From: Acanthaster planci
Taxonomy: Eukaryota > Echinodermata > Asteroidea > Valvatida > Acanthasteridae
Direction: 5' to 3'
Assembly: GCF_001949145.1 (NCBI RefSeq)
Contig: NW_019091449.1
Location: 66,358 to 130,357, forward strand
Length of the DNA stretch: 64,000 nt
Made by a program: the position numbers and the translations under genes. The first letter of the stretch is position 1; every line of letters begins with the position of its first letter. Positions 23,765-36,720 of this stretch are shown piece by piece. A model generated the notes under the pieces. It was not told the DNA's origin and made no database searches. It saw only the letters and a program-made list of their open reading frames with translations.

Positions 23765-26700
23765 TCCCACTAGTGAACACAGCTACACAGTGACTGCACA
23801 TACAATGTAAATAAAGCAGCCATTAACTGCAGAGTTCACTCCATCAACAGTTCCCACTTAGAAGTCTTAGCAATCCACAGGTGGAAATGTCAAAATTAAA
23901 ACTAGAAAGGTCTCTTGCAGTTAATGCATTATGAGAATCGGTTAATGTACGGTACATGCGTACCAGTACACCATAGAGGAAGGACACAGGTGTTGCAACT
24001 CTGGCACTTCAAAGCGTTCAATGATCGTCGCCGCCAAGTCAGACAAACAATAGAAAACATTTTTTAAAATGCCTGAATACTGCCTGCATCTTAGCTGGAC
24101 AAGCGGGGTCAATAATATCCTAGCAATACTTGTAGTGTTTTGCTTACAATGAAAAACAAATTATTACTGTGACTAGGAAATAGAGAGAAATCCCTGATAT
24201 TAGACCTACTTTTGCCATTGTGAATAAACCTTTTTTCATTTTGATACACTGTTCCATTATCCAAGCAAAGTTTGTAATTTTATTCTCCTCCCTCCAATAC
24301 ATCAGTTTCCAAAGACTTGATACGAATTTGGCTAAGACTGGCCAACAAAATGTTGACCACTACTGGAAAGCTACTCGTAAGTACATTTATAAGGAACAAA
24401 ATGTGCTGCATGTACAGGTACAAGTATTTCATAACAGGGAGTGATCAGGAAATCTCGTAAATTACACTTTTGTACAAATGTCGTAATGAAATGATTCAAA
24501 CAAAACACAAAACCTTGTAAACAACGGGGCCATTTATTCCAACAACAACAACTCAAGAAGAAAGCATTCCTTATACATGGGCAATGACTGCACATGTACA
24601 TGTACATTTTAGGGCTCATGGTGTTATGCAAGCAACTGCACAAGCATTAAATTTGATGATGTTATGAGATAATAACAAGCACCAGCTACTGCATGAATAT
24701 TCAATTTCCTATACCTTGGTACACAAAGTTTTAAAGATGCAGATTACCAGCAAAAAACTGAGATGGCGATCATAGGGTACAAAGGGGTTTATGGTTGTGA
24801 AACAGATGGTGCGTAGTAAGCGTTCGCAGCGCTCTGGCTATGGACATACTGGGCATGTCAGAAAGCAGTAACTGGCCAGATGTATAAAGCCCAGGCAGTT
24901 CAAACTGCTTCTGTGTCCTTCATCTATACACAAGTACATGCACAATAACACTAAATACGTGTGTGTGTCTACATGTACATGTCTGTGTGGAGGATATCCT
25001 TTGCAGAGCAATAAACCAAATCTTGATGAAAAATTACAATGCATATCAAAATGAATTTCCACACACCAAATCACTTTAGCACCTCAGGCGAATGAGATGC
25101 TATCCAGTTATGACTTTGGGAATGCAGTGACTCTCAAATACTAGCAGCGACGGATCTGCCGTCTAAACATCAATGTGAATTGGGTCACGGAAAAAAGCTC
25201 AGCAAAAACATTAAAAAATGAATAACGTCCCCCCCCCCAAAAAAATTTAAATATAGACATAAATTTACTGACTACAAGTCAAAGCATACTTTGTGAATAT
25301 AATTACATGTATCCATGCTTCACGAAGTCAGCATTATCTTGTACTGCAACAGACACAGTGTGCATTATACATGTACATGTGCGATTTTAACCTAACATCT
25401 GATAATAAACATGTACATGGACTGTACATACAAGTACACTGTACACAAGTAATGAAGAAATTGTCTTCATGAATGTTTCACTAACCTAACGAGACAAGTG
25501 CGTACACAGACTGTACATTTACCGGTACAAGGTACGCGTGCGATCAGAGCACCATGTCATCACACGGTTTCCCAAAGATCAGCCACCACTGCAGCTGGAA
25601 AGCATCTGGCTGGCAACCTTGTGGTACAGGCTTCCAACAGGACAGATGTCCTTTCACATTATAAAATAACCATGAACTCTTTTGCACATACTGTGCATGG
25701 TCAGCACTTGTGCCATCTAGTCATTATTGCGCAGATCCAGCACTGGATGCTGGCTCCGTGTTTCCCACATACTACATGTATTTCCACTCGTACAGCTTTG
25801 AACACTTGCCTACTACATGAACATAAACGTGTACCGGGGGTACATGTATGTATTTAAATATAATATAATAAGGATATATTATTATTACTAATGATAATGT
25901 ATCAGAGCCTTTGAATTACAGATGTTGTATACTGTGTGCCTTATAAATGCTTTGATATTATTTATGTATATTATCATTAAAATAACTTACCGGGTACCAA
26001 AATACGCTTAAGTACGTTTTAAGAGTTGCAAGGTGTCCATCAGTGTTGCACTATAGCTCCCCTAAAGATCCAAACGAAAGACTTAATACCTCGATTTACC
26101 ATAAACACTGAATGTGCTACAAAGACTGACTGGTTTGAATTGGCAAACAGCAAAAGTTCCCAAGGATGTTAGTACAAACAGACTCAACTTAAGCTTGCAT
26201 AAATAGAGTGTCTCATTTAAGAACAAATGATAAATATTCACTAATACTGAAGCTCTTCAAATTTTTCCCTCCATTTGTTCTGCTTTCCACGGTGCAGCTT
26301 TATTTAGACTTCCCCTCCCCCACTTTCCTGTGAGTGATAAAAAAAAGGGACGTACGAGTACGTGTACACATGTACATGTACAACGTATACTTAATAACAT
26401 ACCGTACATGAGTATGCCTTAAAATGCATGTTCCTGAATGCACCTGGTCCTGAACCGTTCAGTGTGAGAACCTTTTTGCATACATAGAACAGAGCCAGTT
26501 GGATCATTTCAGGAGTCAATGACACATGAGGTTTGTCCACTGAATCCCACTTTCTTCCTGTTCCTGTTTGCATCCACACACAACGTGTGGCTTTTAAGTC
26601 AACATGGAACATGCATGACTTTTAAAATATAAACTAGTTGGGACAACCCCCCCTCGGTCAAACACCACATCCAGTCAGTAGATTACTGTGGTTTCCATAA

Positions 26701-29700
26701 AATGTGAGCCGTGTCGTTTTCTAACTGGGTCAAGGCTACATTTGTCATTGCTCCCAGGATAATATGCTATTTTGCACTGTCTAACCCTCGTTACAAGTAT
26801 GCATTTTGAACAGCCATGGTTGAACCAAACCTTCTTGTGATGACCGCAAACATCATCTTCTGCTCGAAAACAAGATTTCCAATAATGCTCCCGTTTCTGT
26901 GTGGTGTGCTAGTTCACTCTATGTACTCGGCATATCCACCCCTCCCTCCCCCCCAAAAAAATTGGACGCTGTAAAATCATCTACAGATGCACTAATGTCA
27001 GGTGGTCTCAAGGAACATGTATGCCAACAATGAATTACCCCATGAGGCAGACATTGTGCACACAGCATGGGCTCCCCTCCCCCCATCCCACACCCTCCTC
27101 AGAGGCCGTTAACACATCATTAACACAACCAAGCAAAACGTGACAGCCTAGCCACTGGATTTCGGGTAACCAGTGATCTGTACAAACCCGGGGAGATAAC
27201 TTACATGTACCATACCAATTTAGGGCAAGATCGAGAAATAATTGTGCCACATTGCAACGTCACATCCTGGGACGCTTCAAAAATTGGCAGCTGGAAAATA
27301 ATGGACACGTAATTAGGGATAAATTACCAGCTTCACCCACACTCACCGGAAACATACCATGACCAACTTTTTATATCTGTCTATTACTCTGATAATGTAG
27401 CATGCAGAACAGAACTTTCAAGAAATTTCAACAGTAACAGTTACCAACTATCCTTTTTTTCACCCCCCGGGATGCACAAAACTTACATTTTCACATTAAA
27501 CAATCATTCCAACAGGACAGTGCCCTACATGTTCATGTATATGCAGGTGTGTAAATCAAGATTTCAAACACTTGTATGCTTTCCAGGTGAATTTGCTGAT
27601 CCCATTTTAGCTTCTACTGTGCATAAGTAAATGTGACACTTTGAGACTGGGGCTACGTGTCAAATCCAGGTCAAAAAGTCTCATCCCTGAACAGCAAAGA
27701 AAGCTGACACACCCCCTTTTGGGTGTTGGCGGTTTGGACCTTGGCAAAGAGCTTTCAAACGTGACTTGGTTACCTTTGACTCACAGTGCCCATCCTGAAG
27801 TGCAATAATTCTATATAATCTATGAGATAACAGTGACGCTTATATAGAACAATTAACCTTGCCTTTTATCCCCCCAAATATAGGTCTCAAGACCAGCAAA
27901 CTCATCCGCCAAGCAGTGACCACAACATGTCTCCATTATATCACCAAGAAGTGAATACGAATTCCGCGCCAATCACGTGCGAGCATCATGTCTGGTCTCA
28001 ACGTCCAGGTTAAAACTGACCTACATTCAGTTTATCTACCTCAAAACAAACAAGTGAGAGCACCATTAGGCCAAAAAAAAACTCTCCAGTTTTCGGGTCA
28101 GCATTTGCCTTTCTATATACTGCATGAACTCATTTTTTTTTTATTTCTGTTTTTGGTGTATGAGTCTGGGGATTTCTTAATTTAAACTTGACTTCCGACC
28201 TACCTCTTGTGCCAGCTTTACTGGCAGGACTGTAAGTGACCACAGGTGCAGAATTACAATAAGTTGTCTCAACAACACACCCCTTGACCAACAGTGGCAT
28301 TATTGTCGCAGTACATTTCACGTGGGATTTGAAGAGGTGTCCACTTTTTCGAGATGGTTCCCATGCCTGAACATCTACTGTCCGAGAGAAGGGGTTATTT
28401 TGCAACATTGGCTTCTTAGGCCATCACTTGGGCTATCTCAACTGAGCTTTGGGGACCAATTTAAAGACATCTGGGTAAGCATTTAGCGGTAGAAAGACAA
28501 CTCATGAATGCTCATTACAATTCCGATGGAAAAGTCTGGTTTATGAAGTGAATCATATATGGCAACATGTGTCATCTTATGGCATACTATAAGAACAACA
28601 CTCAAAAATGTATTTTTTCTGTTCTTTGTAGGATTGTTTTTTTATCATGTACATGTAAGTACTGTAATTTCTTGACTGCCTTCATAAATCAACCAATCAA
28701 AAGCAAATTATCAAAAGAGAAGTTCCATATTCCAATAGTGCAAGCCCAGTATGAGGCTATTCAGGAACAGCTATGCAAGCAGCCATACGCCACCCTACGC
28801 GTGTGCTTAGTTCCCGAAAAACTTTGCCTTTTCGAAATACCAAACTGGCTCACTGAGTGAAGTCACGAGATGGCAGTCTATAGCCCCCATCGTCCTCAGC
28901 TTAGGACCAACCTCCCCCATCCCTCATCCAGCAGGCATAAGTTTTTGCCAAATCAAACTACACGCATGTCCACTGGAAATCCAAAATTAATAAATTGTGC
29001 TATTTTTCATGCTTTTTCCAAACTTGGTTGCACAAACCACCACTGCCCAATTGAAAAAACTTTTCTGATTAAGTACAACGAATGTTTCACAACTAACTTT
29101 GTACGACAAACATCCAGAACTTTTACCACTGGCCTCAAGATTACAAATCTAAGCTTATCGTATCAGGCCACACCGGGTGCATTTCACCATGTGGTGCTTG
29201 TAAGCAAACATCAACAAGTCTAAAATGGCTTACAAAAGTCCAGAGTCTAGCCCATAGTACTGATTACAAAACTGGTTCCGGAAAGCCTGAGAAGTGAAGC
29301 AGTTACCAGTAAGTACTACTGATACACAGAACTGGGTCAAAGAACGACTAAGTTAAACAAACGTGATGCAACTTTTCAGGGAGAAGTGAAGACGAAATGG
29401 AAGAAGGGAGAGGATGGCAATCTTCCCTTCCCCAGGATGCCCAAGATGATTGCATAGGGGCACAAAACTGGAATTGCCCTGACACTGGTACCAGCAGCTG
29501 GTGGCACACTGTACCCATGTGTATACACATGTATGTACTATGCATGTCTTAATATCAATTGTGATGAAAAATCCTGTCAATTACATGTACAATAAGTTTA
29601 TACATGTAAGTAGCCTTCCCCAAATACAGGTACAATTGCAGGCGGATATATACATGTGCACGTATGTAAGTCCAATAGCTCTCACGACACATGGATTGAC

Positions 29701-32144
29701 CCATGAAGTGGATTAGCAATGACAGGAACAATATAGGCCGCAGGGCGAGGTGTCTTTTTATCTTCAACCAGGGGGGTGCATTTTGGCAGTCACACCAGAA
29801 AAGCCAAGAATTGGTTCAGTTGTTTCTCTTCAGTCAATGGGCTTTTAGGGATTTAGGCACTGCATCATTGCAGAATACGGTACTTTTTGCCTGGCCTCCC
29901 AAAACATTCAAAGACAAGAAACAACTGCACCCATTCTCAGTTCTGGCCTCCAAATACGCACCCAAGATTGCGGTCCAGGCAAACCTTTCCTTGCTGTCAT
30001 TTACAATATTCACCTATTCCGACATACATGTACATATACTATAGTCAGGGTGACAGTCGGTGAAGTCCGACACAGTCCATGTGGTAGCAGACAGTCTCCC
30101 TCCCCCCCCCCGGCAATCTGCCTCAGATTCTTTAAACTTTAACGAAGCCGGAAATGAATGGTACGAACTGTACTGACATGAAGCCAGATGGAGGCACACA
30201 CACACAATATGCCATGATAATCCATCAAAAAAAGAACACACCAATGACAGTCATAATGTTCACAGTGATCGTAATATGCAAAATACCGGTACGGGTAAAT
30301 TTCATCTCAAGTTTAGCTATGATTTGCAAGAATGACAATGGTTTGATAATTAATGAGTCCCTGTACATGTAGGGACTTACATGCACGTATTTCAAAATAC
30401 TTCTGTACTAGATTGAGCTTATTTTACCATTTCTATGAAGGTGTCCTTTCCCATCTAAAAAAAAAAATGTTAGCACTGTTACAAATTTCCAGCACATTTG
30501 AAGCAAGATATGGACTGAGAGAACCCCCTGCCTTTGTGTTGGTCATTGTTTGATCAGCNGGTAACAATAGTCTTCAGTACATGTATGTATAAGGATTGGA
30601 CAGGTAAGGGGGGATACCCCTCCGTCCCATATCTTGCCTGGTATATTCCAGCAGCTTACATTTCCGGCAATCCAGATGACGTGCTTTATAGCCAGAGATC
30701 TTCACATAAAGCTTCTTCATCAAACGCCAAGCAATTTCTGACATCTACATATGTACATGTACACGTTGCTGCAAATTTGATGACTCCTTCAAAGTGAACC
30801 TGACTTCTGCAACTTTTTTTTAGTTTGCAGATGCTGGCCATCACAGCCGAAGATGATCAACACTCGTCCCTCTAAGGAAATATCATTTACTTCACATTGC
30901 TATAGCAACCAACCTGAGGTCATACCACTGAAAAACAGTGCACATCTGCCTTTTATCTTACAGTAAATGTGGCACTGTAAACACAGTGTATTCAGACACT
31001 AAAGACGCTGGCAAGTCTGGCGTCAATTTTTGAGCTACAAAATGTCTGTTGTTGAGAGCCTCTTGCTTCTGACTGTGGAACACGAAAACATGGAGCATGT
31101 GAAGAGTGGAGTTGGTCCTCTATACAGCAAAGGCCCCGCTCTCCACAAGTTGTTGACTGTTTGCACCAAGGGCGCTGGACTTGGCAAACAGAAAAGCCCT
31201 TTAGTTCAATGCCAACGTCACGCTTCCATTCATCTGGGACCTGCCCGAGTGCTGGTAAACAGCCTGAGCTTCTCAAAAGATACACGTACCGGTACACAGG
31301 TGTATGCATCGCAGCCTGACAGTGCATTGATTAACATTTCCTTGCCTTTCAACTTTCCCTTTCGGCCTCAATACAGCTACATGTACAATGCAAATAAACA
31401 CTCACTTGCTCACTGGCATTTTTGTATCAAAGTTCACGCAAAAACAACACAAAGGTTACACTGTAGAATCTTCACAACCAACAAGCTTCATTTTAACAAA
31501 AACCAAAATGCCACAACCTTGAAACAAATGTAAACACAATTAAGAATTTAATTCTGATATGAAAAGGTTTCAGTAGTACATATGCATTGTAACTCCAAAC
31601 AGTGAACTAATAAATTGCAATAAGAATGTTTACAAACATAAATGTTTATGCACCTGTACATGTTTGCTCACTACTTTGTCTATATTTCAATGAAGCAGGA
31701 CCAAAGTATACCAGTACATGTGCATGTAAATCCTTCAACTTCAAAAACACCTGAGCACTAAAGATTCAATGCATTTGGCCAATGTTAGGAAATAAACAAG
31801 ATCCTTAAACTAATGAAATGAGCTTACAACATACATGTACATGATGTACAACACATACATAGAAAACAATGAAAAGAAGAAAAATATGACAAAAATGTGA
31901 TTAATTAGTTTTTAATCAAACTTGCACAATGGTTAATTTACAGTACAGTAAGCACTGGTAGCAGGACGACCTTAACCAGAGCATCCCGGAACAAGTAACC
32001 GAGAGATAGCCACCAAACACCTTAGCCAAAACTTAGGGTAAGTTTGATCAACGACTATTAACCTCGAGCAGAAACAAAAAAGGGTACATTTTTAAATGAA
32101 AATGACAGTTATTTGGTGCAAACTCACTATGTAGGCACAAGTTT
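23765..32144. other. No gene seen; long non-coding stretch
   Basis: Scattered microsatellites and an AT-rich tract at 25855-25990. The longest plus-strand frames with ATG (28870-29223, 117 codons; 29703-30044, 113 codons) and the 167-codon frame at 31030-31533 (TTG start) have no recognisable domain or splice context. 31030-31320 is GC-richer and open on both strands. Confidence 0.45.
30559..30559. other. Single ambiguous base
   Basis: The only unresolved base in the window, inside GATCAGCNGGTAAC. It does not fall in a gene I support. Confidence 0.95.
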
Positions 32145-32262
32145 TATGTGCATTTGGTGCGGGACACGCTACCGTAAGTATAGTACATGCAACAAGTTTA
32201 TGCTGAAATGTATGGTCTTCGCATGTGCGCCAAATACGCGCAGGAACCCATTACTTGAAATT
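32145..32262 (+). repeat. Dispersed repeat pair C, copy 2
   Basis: Partner of 17985-18100. A weaker relative may lie at about 15112-15152. No ends or coding content recognised. Confidence 0.55.
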
Positions 32263-32329
32263 AAATTACATGTATCTACGGTACATGTAGTTCATGTGAC
32301 CAGGGACTCCTCACAGGAACTAATGATGT

Positions 32330-32366
32330 ACACATGTACATGTACCAGTAGCGTACACGTACATGT
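32330..32366. repeat. TACATG microsatellite
   Basis: GTACACATGTACATGTACCA and then CGTACACGTACATGTC. Confidence 0.75.
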
Positions 32367-32809
32367 CAGACTACTGCTGTTTATTACAGGTTTATTACAT
32401 GTATATGTATATTACTGCTACTTTATTTACCATCTCAACTTCTGAAATTGGTTGTTTGATTCATGTGTTCAGTAACTTATCACACTGACACGATGGGGAA
32501 ACTGCAGTGTGTCACATCATTTTGCACTTAACTTTCATGCAATACCACATGAACATGTATTATTCTTGCAAGGTGCACACTGTACATGTAATCAATAATG
32601 CAATTTACAAATCATGCGTTCGGTTTTTCAAGTACCAGTAAACTTTCTGAAAATCAGCATGAATTTTGGGGGCATCTCCATGTACCGGTTTACCGTACAT
32701 ACTGCGCGTATACATGCATGCAATTATGCATCAACTTCAAGTACATGTGTGAGAGTGTCTATGACAAATTCCAAGCATTTTTCTTCAACACACACTGAAC
32801 ACAACCAAC

Positions 32810-32857
32810 TACATGTACATGTGCATGTACATGTACATACATGTATGTACTGTACGT
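32810..32857. repeat. TACATG microsatellite
   Basis: One of the longest uninterrupted stretches: repeated ACATGTACATG with one GTGC change, ending TGTATGTACTGTACG. Confidence 0.8.
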
Positions 32858-33415
32858 CAGTTACTTTGCCCAAGTCGGGGACTATGATGAAAGGATAGAG
32901 TTGGAGAAAACAAAACAAAACCTGAGATGGCAGGAGGGGGGTTGGGACAAATTCCAAGGACTACGAGGCATGGGGAGAGCGGACAACAGCGCTTAATGGC
33001 GGGACATTCCGCGAACGGTTTCCCCTCTGAGCTGGATTGCTTGTCAGAGAGCTGTGTGGGGGCAAGCACTGGCTTCCCTGGAGCCCTGTTTGTGCGAATG
33101 CCTGCGCTGGCAGGAGGGAATTCCTCAGACAGTGTCCTCAGTCATGCACAGAGTTCAAATAAACTTGTCCAGCCCTGAAGACAGCAACTCACTGTACATG
33201 AACTACATACACATAAATATACCGGATAGTACATGAACAAGTGTAGCAAGGCAGGGTGGTCAATTTCTTTAGCCTATTTACAGTGGCCTCTTCTTAATAT
33301 AAACTCAGTTGGTAGAAATTATCGTAATAGCGAATACGAAGCCTCAGTCGTCCTGACTATGATCTCATACATGTATATGCACATGTACATGTACCGGTAA
33401 GTGCACAATGAATAC

Positions 33416-33635
33416 GGCCATTTTCCAATACTCGACCTCGGCTCCGTCTCAGGCTGGCACTGTTTTTTTCCACTATCTGACTTTGAAGTTGTAAGGGCAA
33501 TAGTAAGTCTGATAGTGTCACAAAACATCAAGTAAGACGCAAAGGAGCAAAACATTACAGAACTTCAATTTAATTTGAATGCTTCAGGCCCACAATCGGG
33601 AATTGGAGACAAAGTTGAGTATTGGAAAACGGCCT
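33416..33635. mobile_element. Foldback MITE-like element
   Basis: GGCCATTTTCCAATACTCGA at the left matches GGCCGTTTTCCAATACTCAA on the complement of the right end, continuing into GGCTCCGTCTC / TTTGTCTCC. About 220 bases, no ORF. The left edge abuts a TACATG microsatellite. Confidence 0.5.
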
Positions 33636-34664
33636 AAGAGTGGCACTCCAAATTATGTCCAAACAAACATTTTGGCAAAGACTGGCCATATTTGTATGAC
33701 AAAGGCTCAGCTGTAATTCATTTCTTTATAAAAATGAACCACTCAAGTTTTAAGCCACTCTACGCAAGTAACTCACAATATTAGTAATTAACATCAATTT
33801 TCTGAAAAGATAAACTCCAGAATGCATTTTTATGAATTATAATAGAACCTATGAGTGAATAGATTTAAAATCACTAAATCCACCATGTTCATGTTTCTCA
33901 AAGTTCGAAATTCAGAAATCCAAAAATAAACTGAAACATAAAACAAAACCCATTACCCAAATGAACATACCAAATTAATCTGTCGAAAACCCACGAACAT
34001 GTCCTGCAAACATTTGATAATCTACACTCATACATCTTGCTACATGTAATTTGGGGGAATTCATTAAACCTACATGTACTGTACATTAAATGTTTTCCTT
34101 TTGGGAATACACGACAGGCACACATATATGTACATGTATGCTTCCTATTGTTTCCGATCAACATCATGTAATTATTCAATCATTCCCAAAACAGAATCAC
34201 AAACAAGGTAGCGTACTAGTACTAAGCCTGGATTAATGATGGAAAGATAAACGTCCAACAGAATTTCAGCTACAGTACCCGTACGTGTATCTGTATATCT
34301 ACGTCACTGTGCTCAGGCCCTCTAATAGACAATAAATAATAATACATGTACATGTATGAACATTTCACAAAAATATCTCATTCTCACCACACCGGTACCC
34401 TTTGTATGAGAGGGGGAAAAAGAAGAAATATTTGTGGCAATTCCTTTTTTTAATGAGCGGTCAACAGTGAAAATCCCCGCGGGGGAGATTCGGAGTGTGT
34501 GAAGGGGCTATTACGTGTACGGTTGCCATAGATGTGTGATGAATAGCTGATCTGAAGAGCCTTTCTCTGAAGTTTCAACCCTTGGCATTCTGAGGGGGGA
34601 GCCTGGCCAGTGATCTCCAACAGTAAGCCCAGTGCAGTGAGAGCGGAGGCGTATGTACGGTATC

Positions 34665-34682
34665 TTTGTGTGTGTGTGTGTG
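34665..34682 (+). repeat. GT dinucleotide repeat
   Basis: About eight GT units directly before TGACCC, inside a GC-richer block. Confidence 0.85.
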
Positions 34683-34801
34683 ACCCAGTCAAGCGCAGTG
34701 ACGTCAGTGCAGGGGCTCAGGTCGCCCGGTGCTCGATTTCCTAAATGTTTGCCTACAGTGACATGCGTAATCGACTGATTCCTGCTGAGACAGCCTGCTT
34801 A

Positions 34802-34885
34802 CCATATATAGCTGGAATAAGTGGACGGTGCTATTTTTAGCAGCCAGCACCTCAATGAGGCCTATAAATAACCATGGAGGGGCTA
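34802..34885. promoter_or_regulatory. Cluster of MEF2/SRF-like A/T boxes
   Basis: Within 84 bases are CCATATATAG (34802-34811, one base from a CArG box), CTATTTTTAG (34831-34840, an exact MEF2 consensus CTA(A/T)4TAG) and CTATAAATAA (34862-34871, fits YTAWWWWTAR), with GGCTATTTTC just after. The surrounding 34440-34920 is GC-richer and nearly free of the TACATG repeats. A muscle or neural enhancer is an inference from motif density only. Confidence 0.35.
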
Positions 34886-36104
34886 TTTTCACTCGTCTTT
34901 AGCCTTGTTGGGGCTTTGTACTGTGGTCCGCTGCTCTGATAGGACTTTTTCCACCTTTTGTCTGTACAGAGATTTGCTGACACTTTTCAGATATTATTTT
35001 GGATCCAAGTTGTTCAACTGAGCTTACAAAAAGCTGAAATGATTACCAAAACCAGGAGAAAAGGGTATTAGAACTGTGACTCAGCAGAACATGCATGTGA
35101 CGTGAAAGTAACTATTGTATTTAACTAGGAACATGTACAATACAAAATCTGGGTATAAAATGATTACAATATCCATGGTTAATCAGCATCTACGCAAAAA
35201 TGCAGACACCGAGCGTCTCACTATCTAAAGGTGTGGTCATGCATTCAAATGGAAAGTTGAAAAGCTAGATGTACTGGGTGGATGCATGCAAATTTTTCCA
35301 TTTTGCATTTTGTAATCTTCAGCAAGACTCTAGCTGACCTATCTTGTGGTAAGAATTGGAAGCCAGGTTCTTTTGATAGGTTGTGGTTTGTGTCAGCTGC
35401 TACAGACATGTCATCAATCATTGCTGACTTTCGCTTCTCATAAATGGAGGGAAAACATTTCAATCCAGTAGAGTTGGAGATAACAGTATGAAATGAATTC
35501 AGAAGTTCATATGTTTTTTAACAGGTGTAGTTGGCAAAAAGAAATTGATACTGTGTACATGTAACTACTTGAACTTTTACTTAGAAAAAGGGGTAAACAG
35601 CAAACTGTAAAAACAAGAACACCCAACCGTACATGTAACTCATTTCAAGAGACTTTTCAACCTGCAATGTACAATTTCACAAAAGGGATAGAAACTGCAC
35701 AATGCAATTCCCACTTGGTAGGGAAAAATCTGAGGCCTCACTCAGACGGCATTTGCAACAGATTATCTGCAGGAAGCACACGGAGCAGTGAGTCATGAGC
35801 ACAGAAAGCTCATGAGCCCAAACATATGCGTCAAAAAACAACACGTGCTGCGGATTGGGCCACCTGTGGCACCTAGTACCATGATGTTTGGGCATCAGAA
35901 TTTGGCAAGGGAAGAAACGAGGGGAGGGGTTCAGTGTAACGGGAGTGTGGGCGGCTTGTGGGATCGTGCAGGCCATTTGGTAACTCTGTTAGACGTGTCT
36001 GCAGCCACCTTTAACTGGCCTACAATTTCAAGCAGCATCCAAGTACATGTCATTTGGGCACACCCTCGTTACCGCACATTTCCACAACCAAAGCTTTTGT
36101 CAAG

Positions 36105-36720
36105 AGTCAGCAGCCGATTTCACGATGCTTAACACAATGTCGCAACTCCATTTATGCCACATTTTATTGTGTAAGTTACGCCACAGATTAAGACAGATTT
36201 AACGAAACTTACGCACTGCGTAAGTCCGCGACTTATGCAATAAATTATGGTGTAACTTACGCAGTCATTTTAGGTGATGTAAGTTGCACCAAACAAAGTG
36301 AAAATGAATGATTTGACTAGCTTATCCTATTCAGTGAAGCCTCATGATTGTCAAATTTACCAGGCTTATATGAGAAACGAACAACTTTGTTGAAGGTGAT
36401 AAGAAACTTATTTGGTTGCGAGAAAACTGCAAGATTTTTTGTCGTGTTCCGAAGAAGAAAAGAAGAAAACTTCTTTAAAATGGCGGGAGGAAGTGATTCA
36501 AAACTGTTTGATGACTGCTAATATATTGGAAAGCAACAACCATTGTAAAAGCCATTTTCATCCTTGTCCAAGAAATTTAATATTATTAAAACATGGTGCA
36601 GCTACGCAACCTTTTGTGAAATCGAACTTGTATATTGCGCAGCTATGGCATAAATTTGTGGCGCAAGGCCTACACACGGTACAAAGTTAGGCCATGTTTC
36701 GTGAAATTGGCTGCCGGTCT
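36105..36720. mobile_element. TIR element ending in GCAGCC-ATTTCACGA
   Basis: The left end reads GCAGCCGATTTCACGATGC and the right end, as complement, GGCAGCCAATTTCACGAAAC. The inside has further palindromic ACTTACGCA / TGCGTAAGT segments at 36160-36270, so much of the left half can fold. Open stretches inside show no transposase motif. The superfamily is not certain because no clear duplication is seen. Confidence 0.52.

Noticed and set aside
31030-31533. 167-codon plus-strand open frame
   Set aside because: It starts at TTG, the opposite strand is open too, and the C-terminal half is low-complexity. No domain seen.
22405-32400. CRISPR-like or phage-like arrays among the short repeats
   Set aside because: Repeats are microsatellites or inverted-end elements without regular spacers, and the host is clearly eukaryotic.
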